From Bacillota bacterium (GTDB lineage Bacteria > Bacillota > SHA-98 > UBA4971): 52,693 nucleotides of DNA. Of the stretch, positions 42,001-49,825 are shown in pieces (position 1 is the first letter of the stretch; each line of letters starts with the position of its first letter). The translations under genes and the position numbers were made by a program. The DNA is taken from NCBI GenBank assembly GCA_024653485.1, contig JANLFY010000019.1, forward strand, positions 1 to 52,693, written 5' to 3'. Under the pieces are notes generated by a model that did not search any database, was not told the DNA's origin, and was given only the letters and a program-made list of their open reading frames with translations.

Positions 42001-44103
42001 CTCGTAAGATCGCTCGACGGCCTCGGCCATGTCAGAAGTCCCGATCCTATGCACTTTGAGCAGGTGGTCTCTCCCGTACACCCACTCCTCGCGGGCGGGA
42101 CTAGCCGAAGCGTCGGAGACGTGCTTGAGCTCCTCTCGCACCGTCCTGTAGGTCTGCGTGGCGCTGTCATAAGCAACATACGTAAAACGCGACCGGTTGG
42201 TTGCGGCGGCTGCGTCCAGATAGTCCGCTCGCTCCAAGACCCGGAAGTAAGTGAGGTCCGACCCGTCATTCACAGCCGGATCGTCCCTGTTGAAATCCTT
42301 GTGTGCTTCCCCGTACACGAACCTTGTCGTCCCTTGTGTGGGATGAGTGAGCTGCGTGAGGTTGACGTAGTAGTTGGTGGCGGGGTAGATCGTCTGATGA
42401 TCCGCCGAGTCGACAGAGCCATGAAAGCTTGCGCCTCTCACCTCATACGCATAGGCGGTCACCCGGTTCACGGGGTCCGTGACTGTTTCGAGCTTCCTTG
42501 AGTTGCCGATTCCAGTCGGCGAAAGCGAATAAAGCCACGTCTTGCCTCCCGTGGTCATGCGCACCTGTCCGGGCGTGCCGTAGTCGAACGACACGACTCT
42601 CCCGACGCTATCCTTGATGCTTTGCAGCCGCCAGTCAGAGCCTATCTGGACGTAGTTGAACCGGATCTCGTTGTTGTACCGGTCCTTGATCCCGATGGTC
42701 TGCCCGCTCGAGGCAAAGTACACACTCCTTCCGTCCTTGAACTTGAGCACGTACGCCGAGGACCACGAGCCGTTGGAGTAGGTACCCGAGTCGTTGTCGA
42801 ACACCATGTCCTGTAGGGGGTACTTGTCGAGGTGGGATAGGGTATTGAAATTCACCTTGTACACGGTTCCGTCTCCCATGTGGAGGTACTTCGAACCGCT
42901 TCCAGCAGCCTCGACGGACGGGAAGTTCCAGCTCCAGCCGCAGCCCATCCCGTGGATTCTCTCTAGGTGGGTGGGTGACGTAAGCGTGCTCTTCACCGTG
43001 GCATACGTGACCTCTGACCCATATTCCTCGCGTCGCGTTATCGTCACTTGTATGCCGGGGGTATATGCGTACGCCGTCTGGCTTATGTACACCCGTTCGA
43101 TCACGAGATCAAGCCCGTTCCTGCCCGGAAGCACGAGGTCCCTCTGCTTCACGATGAGACCGCCGCTGCTGGGGTCGATGGTTTCCACAATGCCCGAGAA
43201 ATGGTCCTTGAAGGGTAGTACGCGCTCTGAGTTGTACGCTGACGATGGGTCCACGATCGATGGGACGCCCTTCTCTCCCCCTTCGTCCCCCGGCTCCTCT
43301 TCAGCCGTCCGAGGGGTTATGCGCCTCACGCCTCCTGCGGGCGGTGTTCTCTCCGGCCCTCCCGAAAGAGGAGGCGTTATGGGCGAGCTCCATATTGCGT
43401 CTGCGGATTGACTACGCTCACCCACCATTGAGACGCTTGGGTCTTCGCGCGGCTCTATCCCCTTGGCCAGGCCTCTGAGCTGAAGAGCCTCGCACATCTG
43501 GGACAGCTGTCCCCTTATGTCTGGGACCCGTGCCTTCCCTAGCTCAGTCACCACGCATGACAGCACACGGCCTGCACTCTCTCGTGTCTCGACAGGCTTT
43601 GGAGCGCCAAGGAGAAACAGCAAGGTCAGGATCTCGTCTTCTGATAGCCCCGCCGTGCAGAGCACCCGCAAGTCGTTCGCCGACACCCCGTAGGCGGCCG
43701 ATGCAACTTCGGCGAGGCGCTCGAGCCGGGTCGGCGAACCTTGCGCGAACGCTCCGATGGCCCTACGCACTTCCTTGAGTTTGGCAAGGAACTCCTCCAC
43801 CTTGGTCCAGTCCACCGTCCCTCGGGCACGAAGGTGGATGACCGCCTCGACCCCAACGCCGTACCTCGCTCCAAGCCCGTACGCCTTCAGCACTTCCTGT
43901 GGGTCCACGTCCAGTTTGACCGCGAGGTCGACCACGTATTGCGTGTCAATAGTGAAAAGCCCAGACCCCTCTACCTCCCGGGATAGCGGGGTCGCAGGGC
44001 TAGCGAACTGGCCGCCTGAACTTGAGAAAGCCGCAGGAGACACGATGACACTCGCCAGCATCGCGATGCCAAGGACAAGACACGCACGCTTCGCAAGTGA
44101 CAT
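39019..44103 (-). CDS. Secreted RHS/YD-repeat polymorphic toxin with nuclease-like tip
   Basis: A 1,694-aa protein. The signal peptide (CLVLGIAMLASVIVSPAAFS) is followed by an alpha-helical N-terminal region, a FKDHFSGIVETIDPSSGGL-type RHS entry, a beta-sandwich insert (TWTYYANHHHGSYLFSSAS), many YD repeats (YTYDSVGRLVQATYP) and the RHS core (YYFGARLYDPEVGRFMSPDP through NPLRYVDPSGM, the self-cleavage boundary). The roughly 205-residue tip carries HGSPEHWAKI, KRPDIVYSTVDG and FAEVVSKTQ, the spaced D...ExxxK pattern of PD-(D/E)XK nucleases. ATG 44103 with GAGGAGGG seven bases upstream is preferred over ATG 44133. The tip has lower GC, as usual for exchangeable toxin ends. Confidence 0.9.
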   Translation of the reverse strand: MSLAKRACLVLGIAMLASVIVSPAAFSSSGGQFASPATPLSREVEGSGLFTIDTQYVVDLAVKLDVDPQEVLKAYGLGARYGVGVEAVIHLRARGTVDWTKVEEFLAKLKEVRRAIGAFAQGSPTRLERLAEVASAAYGVSANDLRVLCTAGLSEDEILTLLFLLGAPKPVETRESAGRVLSCVVTELGKARVPDIRGQLSQMCEALQLRGLAKGIEPREDPSVSMVGERSQSADAIWSSPITPPLSGGPERTPPAGGVRRITPRTAEEEPGDEGGEKGVPSIVDPSSAYNSERVLPFKDHFSGIVETIDPSSGGLIVKQRDLVLPGRNGLDLVIERVYISQTAYAYTPGIQVTITRREEYGSEVTYATVKSTLTSPTHLERIHGMGCGWSWNFPSVEAAGSGSKYLHMGDGTVYKVNFNTLSHLDKYPLQDMVFDNDSGTYSNGSWSSAYVLKFKDGRSVYFASSGQTIGIKDRYNNEIRFNYVQIGSDWRLQSIKDSVGRVVSFDYGTPGQVRMTTGGKTWLYSLSPTGIGNSRKLETVTDPVNRVTAYAYEVRGASFHGSVDSADHQTIYPATNYYVNLTQLTHPTQGTTRFVYGEAHKDFNRDDPAVNDGSDLTYFRVLERADYLDAAAATNRSRFTYVAYDSATQTYRTVREELKHVSDASASPAREEWVYGRDHLLKVHRIGTSDMAEAVERSYEYYAYKVPSTETTKFIKGTTVRTSTVSYKWDSYKDLMEERDSLGRRTEFEYELPYHLPVHKSEFLETVNSVEYYRHTSYTLDEAKRNVTKETALVGYLGEGPTVTYTGPTSPSMYTGREWVWTPGKRIHSATIKTSWFAAWPGQPVDYTVYYRPVGTTTWTYYANHHHGSYLFSSASGTCTFNISLSPGYYEFRVYVGYTGAFGSSVRVSSAQVTGRELMWLPRGITSTIEYGYSTSYPGNMTQVTFRHPDGSTESTGFTYDSQYNAYPITSSTTVQKADGSTSTITTFASYDFFGRTTEYGTRDQTTSSSNRYTYDSVGRLVQATYPAVGGVTSSKTWAYDDVSRTVTVRDENQNTLTEVYDPLGRFVELRRPLGGVVKSVEKAFYNSLGGLSAVEDAEGHRTSYNYDAFRRKTGVTYADGAVHAFEYGVLASDPDGAIRYEKAIDSNANWTRRGYDAAGRLVKVEELVAQSPETVATTRYRYDLLDRLVQVTDAVGQVTTYGYDLWDNPTSADLPGTTEPVHTYTYDARGRRISEDAGDPALYTQYRYDALGRLTRTIDKVGNRLSEAWDGGVPKSYAYSPGNYLASAGNATYGYGKYGRLTRKQASGTTTEYLYNGARRLAQVKVGGTETARYVYDAFGRRISATSGGTTRVSLYLGNDIVYETDGVKVTKYIVASGRHLAKVVTHTGIGDPPLPQGQYGTFYFHTDLVGSIRAVTDSSGEVVARYEYEPFGLTVTAEGTLAGLDVHKFTGKPEDAETGLYYFGARLYDPEVGRFMSPDPLGEGPNPYAYCALNPLRYVDPSGMAAEAGAGGGGWPEEEWNQVLDALRENATAAVEASETGVSSWLRSLNLDFMSFWDNTWEPFVRIQQTGLDLGLLAAVAGPVMVHDSGKQHGSPEHWAKITSLVAALKARPDVTEIWVNRAVSTVTEGLVKCTKRPDIVYSTVDGLLRFAEVVSKTQIPATMKAKLERIVLQVAIAGLKVAHEVEVHSP

Positions 44104-44129
44104 GGCAGGACCCTCCTCACATGTCTTTC

Positions 44130-45673
44130 TCATTCGAAGCCTCTTCGGCTATCCTCGCTACTCATGATCTTGAAAGTCACCAGGATGACAAGCTCCGTGG
44201 TCTCGCTAGAGTCCTTGGTGGTCGAGAAGAGCTTGCCGATGATGGGAATCTCGCTCAGGACGGGAAGACCATAGGTCCTCTGAATCTCGCGTGACTCGAT
44301 GAGGCCTCCTATTGCGATCGTCTCCCCGTTCTTGACTCTCACCGTGGTCTGCGCTTCCCTCGTCGAGATTCTGGGGTACCCTTCTTTCGTGAACCCGGTA
44401 ATCGCACTCACCTGGGGGTAAATCGTCGCGGTGATCTCTCCCTGGGAATCTACCCTGGGGGTGATCTCAAGCCTCACGCCCGTGTCTATGTACTGTATCT
44501 GCTGCCAGGTCGATGACCCTGTCCCTGGTTGAGTACCAGTATGTACCGGTCGCCTGTCATAATCGTCGCCTGCTTGTTCTCCAGCGTGGCTACGGATGGT
44601 CTCGCGAGCACCTTCGCCTTGCCTCTCTCGATCAGGAGGTTGATGTCCATAATGAGGCTAAGCGACGATCTTATCCAAGGACGGAGCTCAATCTGACCTA
44701 GGGATCCTCCGCCTGAGCCAGGCGTGCTGCGTGGTTCGGCTTCCTCCCACGACACCGTAAGCCCCGGCTCCCCCAGGGGGCCCTTCCAGCCCACCCCGAG
44801 GCGGGACAGGTCATCCTGAACGACTTCCACCACCTCGACCTCGATGCCCACGACCCTTGGGGGGATATCGATGGACTCTATTGCCGCCACTGTCCTCTCG
44901 ACATCAGCCGGCTTCCCTGAGACAACTACGAAGCTGGAGTCACGGATCGGTGTGATCCTCACCCCGGGGAACTGCACGAAAAATGACGATAGAGCCTCCT
45001 GTGGGTCGAGATGGTCAACTCGCACTACCTCCATTGCCTGCCCGTCCGTGCTCTGTGAAATCGCTGACAGCCAGGGCGTGAGTGCCGCTCTAGCAGAGTT
45101 CACCTCGGAGTAAGCGCCCGTCACTACGACTATCCCGAGATCGGGAAATGGGGTGGGAACCAGGCTTGTCCCCAACGTCCTTATCACATTGCAGAGGCTC
45201 TCGGGGCCAATGGAGCCTGTCTCCAGTACGAAAGATGAGGGGGCTTCGTGGGGAGCACCAGGCCATACTCCTTGAGCCGGGTAAGAAGCGTCTGAGGCTA
45301 GGGAGTGCACAAGGAACACTCCTGTGTCTTCCTTTACCTTGAACCCAGCGGATGATGACAAGATCCTAAGGGCGTCCTCAAAGGGAACCTCGTTGAGGCG
45401 GATAGTGATGCGATTCTGAATCGAGTCTTCTATCGCTATATTGACCCCGGCCTGCGCTGCAAGATCCCTGAGGACAGCTCTAATATCCTGGGACATGACG
45501 TCGCAGGAAACCGGTGTGCGGGCATCGCCGTAGGCTGGGGTGCGCGGCACAAGGACTAGACATACTGCACACAGGAGAGTAGTCACCAGGGGGCGAACTG
45601 ACGGCGCCCGTGAAATGCCGGGTTCCTTTGCTGTGTTACGCCTGTACCCGAGTCCCTTGCAAGACTCTAGCAT
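44130..45673 (-). pseudogene. Secretin (PilQ/GspD-like) interrupted by a frameshift
   Basis: A secretin with a signal peptide, an STN/N0 domain (ISQDIR-like DVMSQDIRAVLRDLAAQAGV), N1-type repeats and the conserved secretin core. The reading frame breaks near 44515: upstream ends ATIMTGDRYILVLNQGQG, and the missing link STWQQIQYIDTGVRLEITP appears in another frame and continues to the normal end through GLPVLSEIPIIGKLFSTT. Restoring one base rejoins them (514 codons in all). Secretins form outer-membrane rings for type IV pili or type II secretion. The break may be a true mutation or a sequencing error. The intact end overlaps the RHS reading frame, so the genes are likely cotranscribed. Confidence 0.85.
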
Positions 45674-46638
45674 CTCGCCTTACCTCTAACGCCTTGGGTG
45701 TCTTCCTGCTAGATGCGGCGCTGCAGAGGGTGATGCATATCATGACGGGATCTGGTATGACAACTCCTGTACTTTGCGAGTTTCTTATTCTACAGTGAAT
45801 TGGTATATCATTCTTAGCAAGTCAACCATAGGTAATACATTCTGTTATTAAAGGCGATCCCCCCTGAAAAGGATAGGAACTAGAGGTCGCTGACCGCGGT
45901 GCCGCATGCATGCGTTCATTGCCTCATGATAGCTGCGTCCCGTCTCAATCGCGGACCGCTACAGCGCCAGAGGTCGCTGTCATGGGGCACCTCATTGCGT
46001 AGAGCCGGGTCGGGACTGAAAACAGGACCAGGCGATCCGTCAGCGCCTCTTCTTGGTTCGTGACACGGGACTGTGCTCTCAAGAGCCGTGACCCCACAAG
46101 ACCATAGAGCTCGTCCTCAAGCTGCCGCCATGGGAAAGGCAACACGCGCCCCCGTGTGCGGCTTCTTGCGGCCGGCTGCAAGAGGAGGAATACGATTCTT
46201 GACGTCCATGAGGCGGCTCCGCTACATTACGCCCCTCCGCCGCAGCAACCACCATCCCATGATACTGCGGTGATATCGCAGCTGCCGACCGGAGCATTCC
46301 ACAATCGCCAGGCACACCAGGGATCACATGGTCATGATGACCGAAGAGTGCGAGGCTACCAATGCAACACGACGCCACGGATACAGCGTGCCAGCTGACA
46401 ACCGCGCGATGAGGCAGCGCGGACTTGCGTGTGGCAACCCGGGGCGCAGATTCGGTCGTGGGCCTCGCCAGAGCCTGCAAGTTCAGGCCTGGGGACCCAG
46501 GACCAGAGCGCACGTACCCGATTGGCGGTACTGTGCGCGGATCATGCAGGCCGAAAGACCGCAGCTCCAAAGGGTGTGTACATCGTCGATAGGGCATGTC
46601 CGTCGAGTAGGATACCATTCCAGCAGCAGTGAAGGCAC
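45674..46638. other. Intergenic region with AT-rich promoter segment
   Basis: About 45770-45870 is strikingly AT-rich for this window and probably holds the promoter of the secretin-RHS-immunity operon. A TTGACT is present on the minus strand but not well spaced from a -10. From 45880 to 46638 neither strand shows a recognisable domain or a ribosome site with a coherent frame. Open frames there look like chance. Confidence 0.45.
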
Positions 46639-47013
46639 ATGCCAGCAGACTTCGAGGAAACAAGTGGCGATGAAGGTGTTCAGTCTCCTGTGCCGAAGTG
46701 TGAACTTGAGGATGCATCTGTGGACCTGACAGGGATTGTGGTCTCCAGCCCGGCGAGTTACGCAAACTTCGCCGGGATCGAAGTGGGACCGTTCGATTTC
46801 AAGCTCGTTTTTGGGCTCCGTGTCGGCATGGATCCGCCGAGCAACGTACAGACGGTCATCATGAGTCCGGAACATGCAAAATCCCTGGCAGCGCTGCTCT
46901 CCGACTCCGTCGCTGATTTCGAGAGAGAGCACGGCGTCATTCCTCATACTGCCAAACCCACGAAAAGGCAGAGGCGGGTGGACAGGGATGTTCAGGACGA
47001 CCGATCCGTGTAA
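46639..47013 (+). CDS. DUF3467-family protein
   Basis: A 124-aa cytoplasmic protein. SYANFAGIEVGPFDFKLVFG and MSPEHAKSLAALLSDSV, followed by FEREHGVIP, match the small DUF3467 family, whose function is unknown. The first 30 residues are acidic and the last 25 basic. It overlaps the next gene by 26 bases and starts a three-gene cluster with a toxin-like gene and DUF2283. Confidence 0.75.
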   Translation: MPADFEETSGDEGVQSPVPKCELEDASVDLTGIVVSSPASYANFAGIEVGPFDFKLVFGLRVGMDPPSNVQTVIMSPEHAKSLAALLSDSVADFEREHGVIPHTAKPTKRQRRVDRDVQDDRSV

Positions 47014-47348
47014 GCGGGTTGTACTGCTCAGAGCTGACACGTGGGCCAACAAGATCACGAGAGACCATCCAGAAGCAGCCGGCCTTCTCCCGCAAGTGAG
47101 GCACTTGGTTGAGGACCCCTACTACATAATATACGATGAGACTGACGCACGACCTGATGTTCACAGAGAGGAATACCGGGATCTCGTGGAGTTGCCAGAC
47201 CGACAAGAGCTGCGCGCTCAAGGCTGTTGTGGAGTTCTACGACCGCGAGCTGGAAAGGCCTGGGGAGGTTGTCACCGCACACATTTCCAGTAAGGTGAAA
47301 GGCAGGATGAAGAGAGGGGTCATCTATGTCAGACCCACGAAGAGTTAG
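46988..47348 (+). pseudogene. Toxin-like gene with internal frameshift
   Basis: From ATG 46988 the frame reads VVLLRADTWANKITRDHPEA, AGLLPQVRHLVEDPYYIIYD, a start seen in small nuclease-like (PBECR-type) proteins. Near 47150 the sense passes to the next frame: DLMFTERNTGISWSCQ, LKAVVEFYDRELERPGEVVT, AHISSKVKGRMKRGVIYV. One extra base at about 47146-47155 explains it. It is either broken, a sequencing error, or subject to +1 frameshifting. It is flanked by DUF3467 and DUF2283 genes and overlaps both. Confidence 0.6.
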
Positions 47349-47610
47349 CGAAGGCATCACATTCGACTATGACGCCAATTACGATGTCCTATACCTTTCG
47401 ATAGGAAGGCCGGTTCCGTCTTACACTGACGACGAAATCGACGGTGTCCTAATCCGCCGAGATTTCGAGACAGACCGTCTGACTGGTGCCACGATCATTG
47501 GTTACAGGAGCAAGACGAAGCAATTCCTGAAGAAGACCATACCGTTCTACGTTGACTTCGCCTCCATCGATCGCCATATCCGCAATCGCCACGTGCGTTC
47601 TAGCGGATAG
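47326..47610 (+). CDS. DUF2283-family protein, possible antitoxin
   Basis: A 94-aa protein with the DUF2283 pattern FDYDANYDVLYLSIGRPVPS followed by DGVLIRRDFETDRLTGATII. DUF2283 proteins are small, often paired with toxin-like genes, which supports an antitoxin role here. ATG 47326 lies inside the preceding frame, with GAGGGGT upstream. Confidence 0.78.
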   Translation: MSDPRRVSEGITFDYDANYDVLYLSIGRPVPSYTDDEIDGVLIRRDFETDRLTGATIIGYRSKTKQFLKKTIPFYVDFASIDRHIRNRHVRSSG

Positions 47611-47865
47611 ACAGACTGCGGGAGGAACCGACCGATGGAAGGAGAAGCGTGGTGAAGCATCCTTGTGCTGCGCGCCTTACGTTAACGCCGCAACTCATGA
47701 AATGGAGGGACACGTGAAGGACACGTGAAATCGAGGACCACGCGGGGAGCCGGCTCTCGTCGGGAGGGCCCGGGAGGGTGTGTGTGCGTGTAAAGGCGCG
47801 GCTGCCGACATACCGCTTCCGGTGCCGCGCCTGCCAGCGCGCGTTCACGCAGACTTGCACGAGGC

Positions 47866-49275
47866 TCACGCGAGTTGCTCCACCAGCGCTCGAAGCCGCT
47901 CGACCTCCTCTTGCCACCCCCTCACGATGCCAAGCTGTTCATCTCGCTGAAGAGGGTCTTTCACGTACCCTTCGGCCATCTTGTGGAGATAGGCGTAGTA
48001 GGCCGCCAGCCGGTCCAGTGGCGCGGCGATCCTCGCCACGGCACTGGCATCCCGGTCCTGGAGAGCCAGCTCCAACTGCTCGAGCACTCGAAGCCACTCG
48101 TCCACGGACATCGAGGCGTGCCGGCGGAATGCACGAACGAGCCACTGTCGCTCGAAGACCGGACGGTCTCTCCAACCCGCTGACTGCTCGGCGAGAGTCT
48201 TGCGCACCGAGCGGCACAGAGCCGACGCCTCCTCGAACTGCTCCGGGCTCAACCCGCGCCCATAGGTCGTTTGCCCGAGAGTCGCACGCGCGACATCTTG
48301 ACGCTCAGAATCTACTTGTTGACGCTCAGAAGCTGGGTGCCCTCGGTGTGGATGCCAGGAAGGTGGGACCTCGGATGGCGGACGGCCGGACGTCTGATAC
48401 GCGGGATGTGGATGCTCGGGATGTGGATGCTCGGCAGATGTGAGCCCGCGGGGCGGGCACTCCACAGCATGCTTGGAGGACGGGAGGCTGATGCCGGCAT
48501 CAGCCAGCGCCTGCACCGAAGAGATCTCCTGCCCGCGATAGCGCGAAGCCATGGCCACTGCTGCGGCGAAGCCGGCCCCCGCAGCCTCCACCGGCAGTTC
48601 GTATGCGCTGACCACCGCCCGGAGCTCGCTTTCGGATTTCCCCATCAACGCCGCCAGCCTTGGGATCGAGGAGAGTGCGGTCTGGGTAGGGACAAAGCCC
48701 GGTCCAATCGCGAACACCGCGACCTCGGTCCCCTCAAGCTCTTCGCTGAGAGTCGTGGCGAGGTGGACTTGCGCCGCTTTGAGCGATTCGTACGCCCCCA
48801 TGTAGGCAAGCCCCGTGGAGGACACGCACGCGAACACGCCGCGATTACGGGCGATCATCCCCGGGATGAAGGCGCGCGCCAGCAGAACCGGCCCCCGCAG
48901 GTTCACGCGGTAGCTGGCGTCCCAGGCCCTGATATCCACGTCTTTCACGGCGCCTAGCGGAGCGACCGTAGCGTTGTTGACCACGACGTCCACCGGTCCG
49001 AACGCGCTCTCCGCGCGTCGTGCGAGATTCCTCACACTAGCCTCATCACCCACGTCGGTCCGCACAAACAGCGCGACACCTGGGCCGAACTCGCGATCGA
49101 GGCGTTCGGCAGCCTGGCGTCCGGTCTTCGGATCGATCTCAGCAACCACGACCTTGCAGCCCAGCCACACGAGCGAACGAGCAGCTTCATACCCGATTCC
49201 GCCGCCCGCCCCAGTGACGACGGCGACTCTGCCCGCAAGCGAATCCCGACGGAGACTCCCTGTCTCGATTACCAA
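47866..49275 (-). CDS. SDR-family oxidoreductase with helical C-terminal extension
   Basis: A 469-aa protein. Residues about 10-230 form a short-chain dehydrogenase: TGAGGGIGYEAA for NAD(P), an acidic VAEIDPKTG that favours NAD, NNATVAPLG, and catalytic Ser in CVSSTGLAYMG with YESLK as the Tyr-x3-Lys. After a linker rich in His, Pro and Ser (AEHPHPEHPHP, from a 15-bp DNA repeat at 48403-48432) comes a 140-residue helical domain (FEEASALCRSVRKTLAEQ, LRVLEQLELALQDRDAS, EEVERLRALVEQLA) that I do not recognise. TTG 49275 is preferred for the GAGGAGGG upstream. The substrate is unknown. Confidence 0.82.
   Translation of the reverse strand: MVIETGSLRRDSLAGRVAVVTGAGGGIGYEAARSLVWLGCKVVVAEIDPKTGRQAAERLDREFGPGVALFVRTDVGDEASVRNLARRAESAFGPVDVVVNNATVAPLGAVKDVDIRAWDASYRVNLRGPVLLARAFIPGMIARNRGVFACVSSTGLAYMGAYESLKAAQVHLATTLSEELEGTEVAVFAIGPGFVPTQTALSSIPRLAALMGKSESELRAVVSAYELPVEAAGAGFAAAVAMASRYRGQEISSVQALADAGISLPSSKHAVECPPRGLTSAEHPHPEHPHPAYQTSGRPPSEVPPSWHPHRGHPASERQQVDSERQDVARATLGQTTYGRGLSPEQFEEASALCRSVRKTLAEQSAGWRDRPVFERQWLVRAFRRHASMSVDEWLRVLEQLELALQDRDASAVARIAAPLDRLAAYYAYLHKMAEGYVKDPLQRDEQLGIVRGWQEEVERLRALVEQLA
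48403..48432. repeat. Perfect 15-bp tandem repeat in the SDR linker
   Basis: GGGATGTGGATGCTC is present twice (48403-48417, 48418-48432), encoding the EHPHP units of the linker on the minus strand. It keeps the reading frame. Confidence 0.85.
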
Positions 49276-49381
49276 GGGACCGCCCTCCTCATGGCCGTCA
49301 TTGTCCTCATGGTCCTGAATCGGCCGCTCCACCCACGTCCGCCCGACCGTCGCCACCCGCGCCGGCTCAACGACGCACTCT

Positions 49382-49825
49382 TCAGGACCGGCCAGCAGTC
49401 ATGCATTGGACCAGCATGAGCACGCCAAACATGCCGTGGACAAAGTGCCCCGTGAAGACGAATCTCCATTCGCCGGCTATATCATGGCTCAACATGTACT
49501 CATGGCCGATATCGTTGAGCATGACGACGTCGACCGCAAGGAGGAATAACGAAAGAACTCCCATCACAAGAGCGGTGCCTCTCAGTATGCTACCGCCTTT
49601 ACCGTACTTGGACTGCAGGGCCAGGTTGGTCAGGCCCAACAGATGAGCAAGCGAAATGCCAACCAGAAGAGCCGCCACCGCCGCCCCCATCCACTCCGGC
49701 CCTGCGGAGCCTGTCTTCTCAATCGCTGACTTGATACTGGACAGTATCAGAGTGTTCACCGCAATCAGGCCAAGCATGATAACGCTTGCCATCATTGTCA
49801 GGCGGTTCATCTTCTCCATACTCAT
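49382..49825 (-). CDS. Four-helix membrane protein of unknown function
   Basis: A 147-aa protein with four hydrophobic segments (about 10-28, 45-65, 83-103, 120-140). MEKMNRLTMMASVIMLGLIA leads in. The third and fourth helices frame a polar loop DIGHEYMLSHDIAGEWRF, and the last helix has GHFVHGMFGVLML with two His that could bind haem or metal. ATG 49825 has GAGGTG eight bases upstream. No family recognised. Confidence 0.7.
   Translation of the reverse strand: MSMEKMNRLTMMASVIMLGLIAVNTLILSSIKSAIEKTGSAGPEWMGAAVAALLVGISLAHLLGLTNLALQSKYGKGGSILRGTALVMGVLSLFLLAVDVVMLNDIGHEYMLSHDIAGEWRFVFTGHFVHGMFGVLMLVQCMTAGRS

Noticed and set aside
46079-46765. 228-codon minus-strand open frame in the secretin-DUF3467 gap
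   Set aside because: It overlaps the DUF3467 start, lacks a ribosome site and any recognisable motif, and is rich in His, Ser and Cys without pattern.
47778-48443. 221-codon plus-strand open frame opposite the SDR C-terminus, with an Arg-rich composition and DxxD-VDAR repeats
   Set aside because: Antisense to the SDR helical domain and linker. The VDARDVDAR repeats are the translation of the 15-bp linker repeat.
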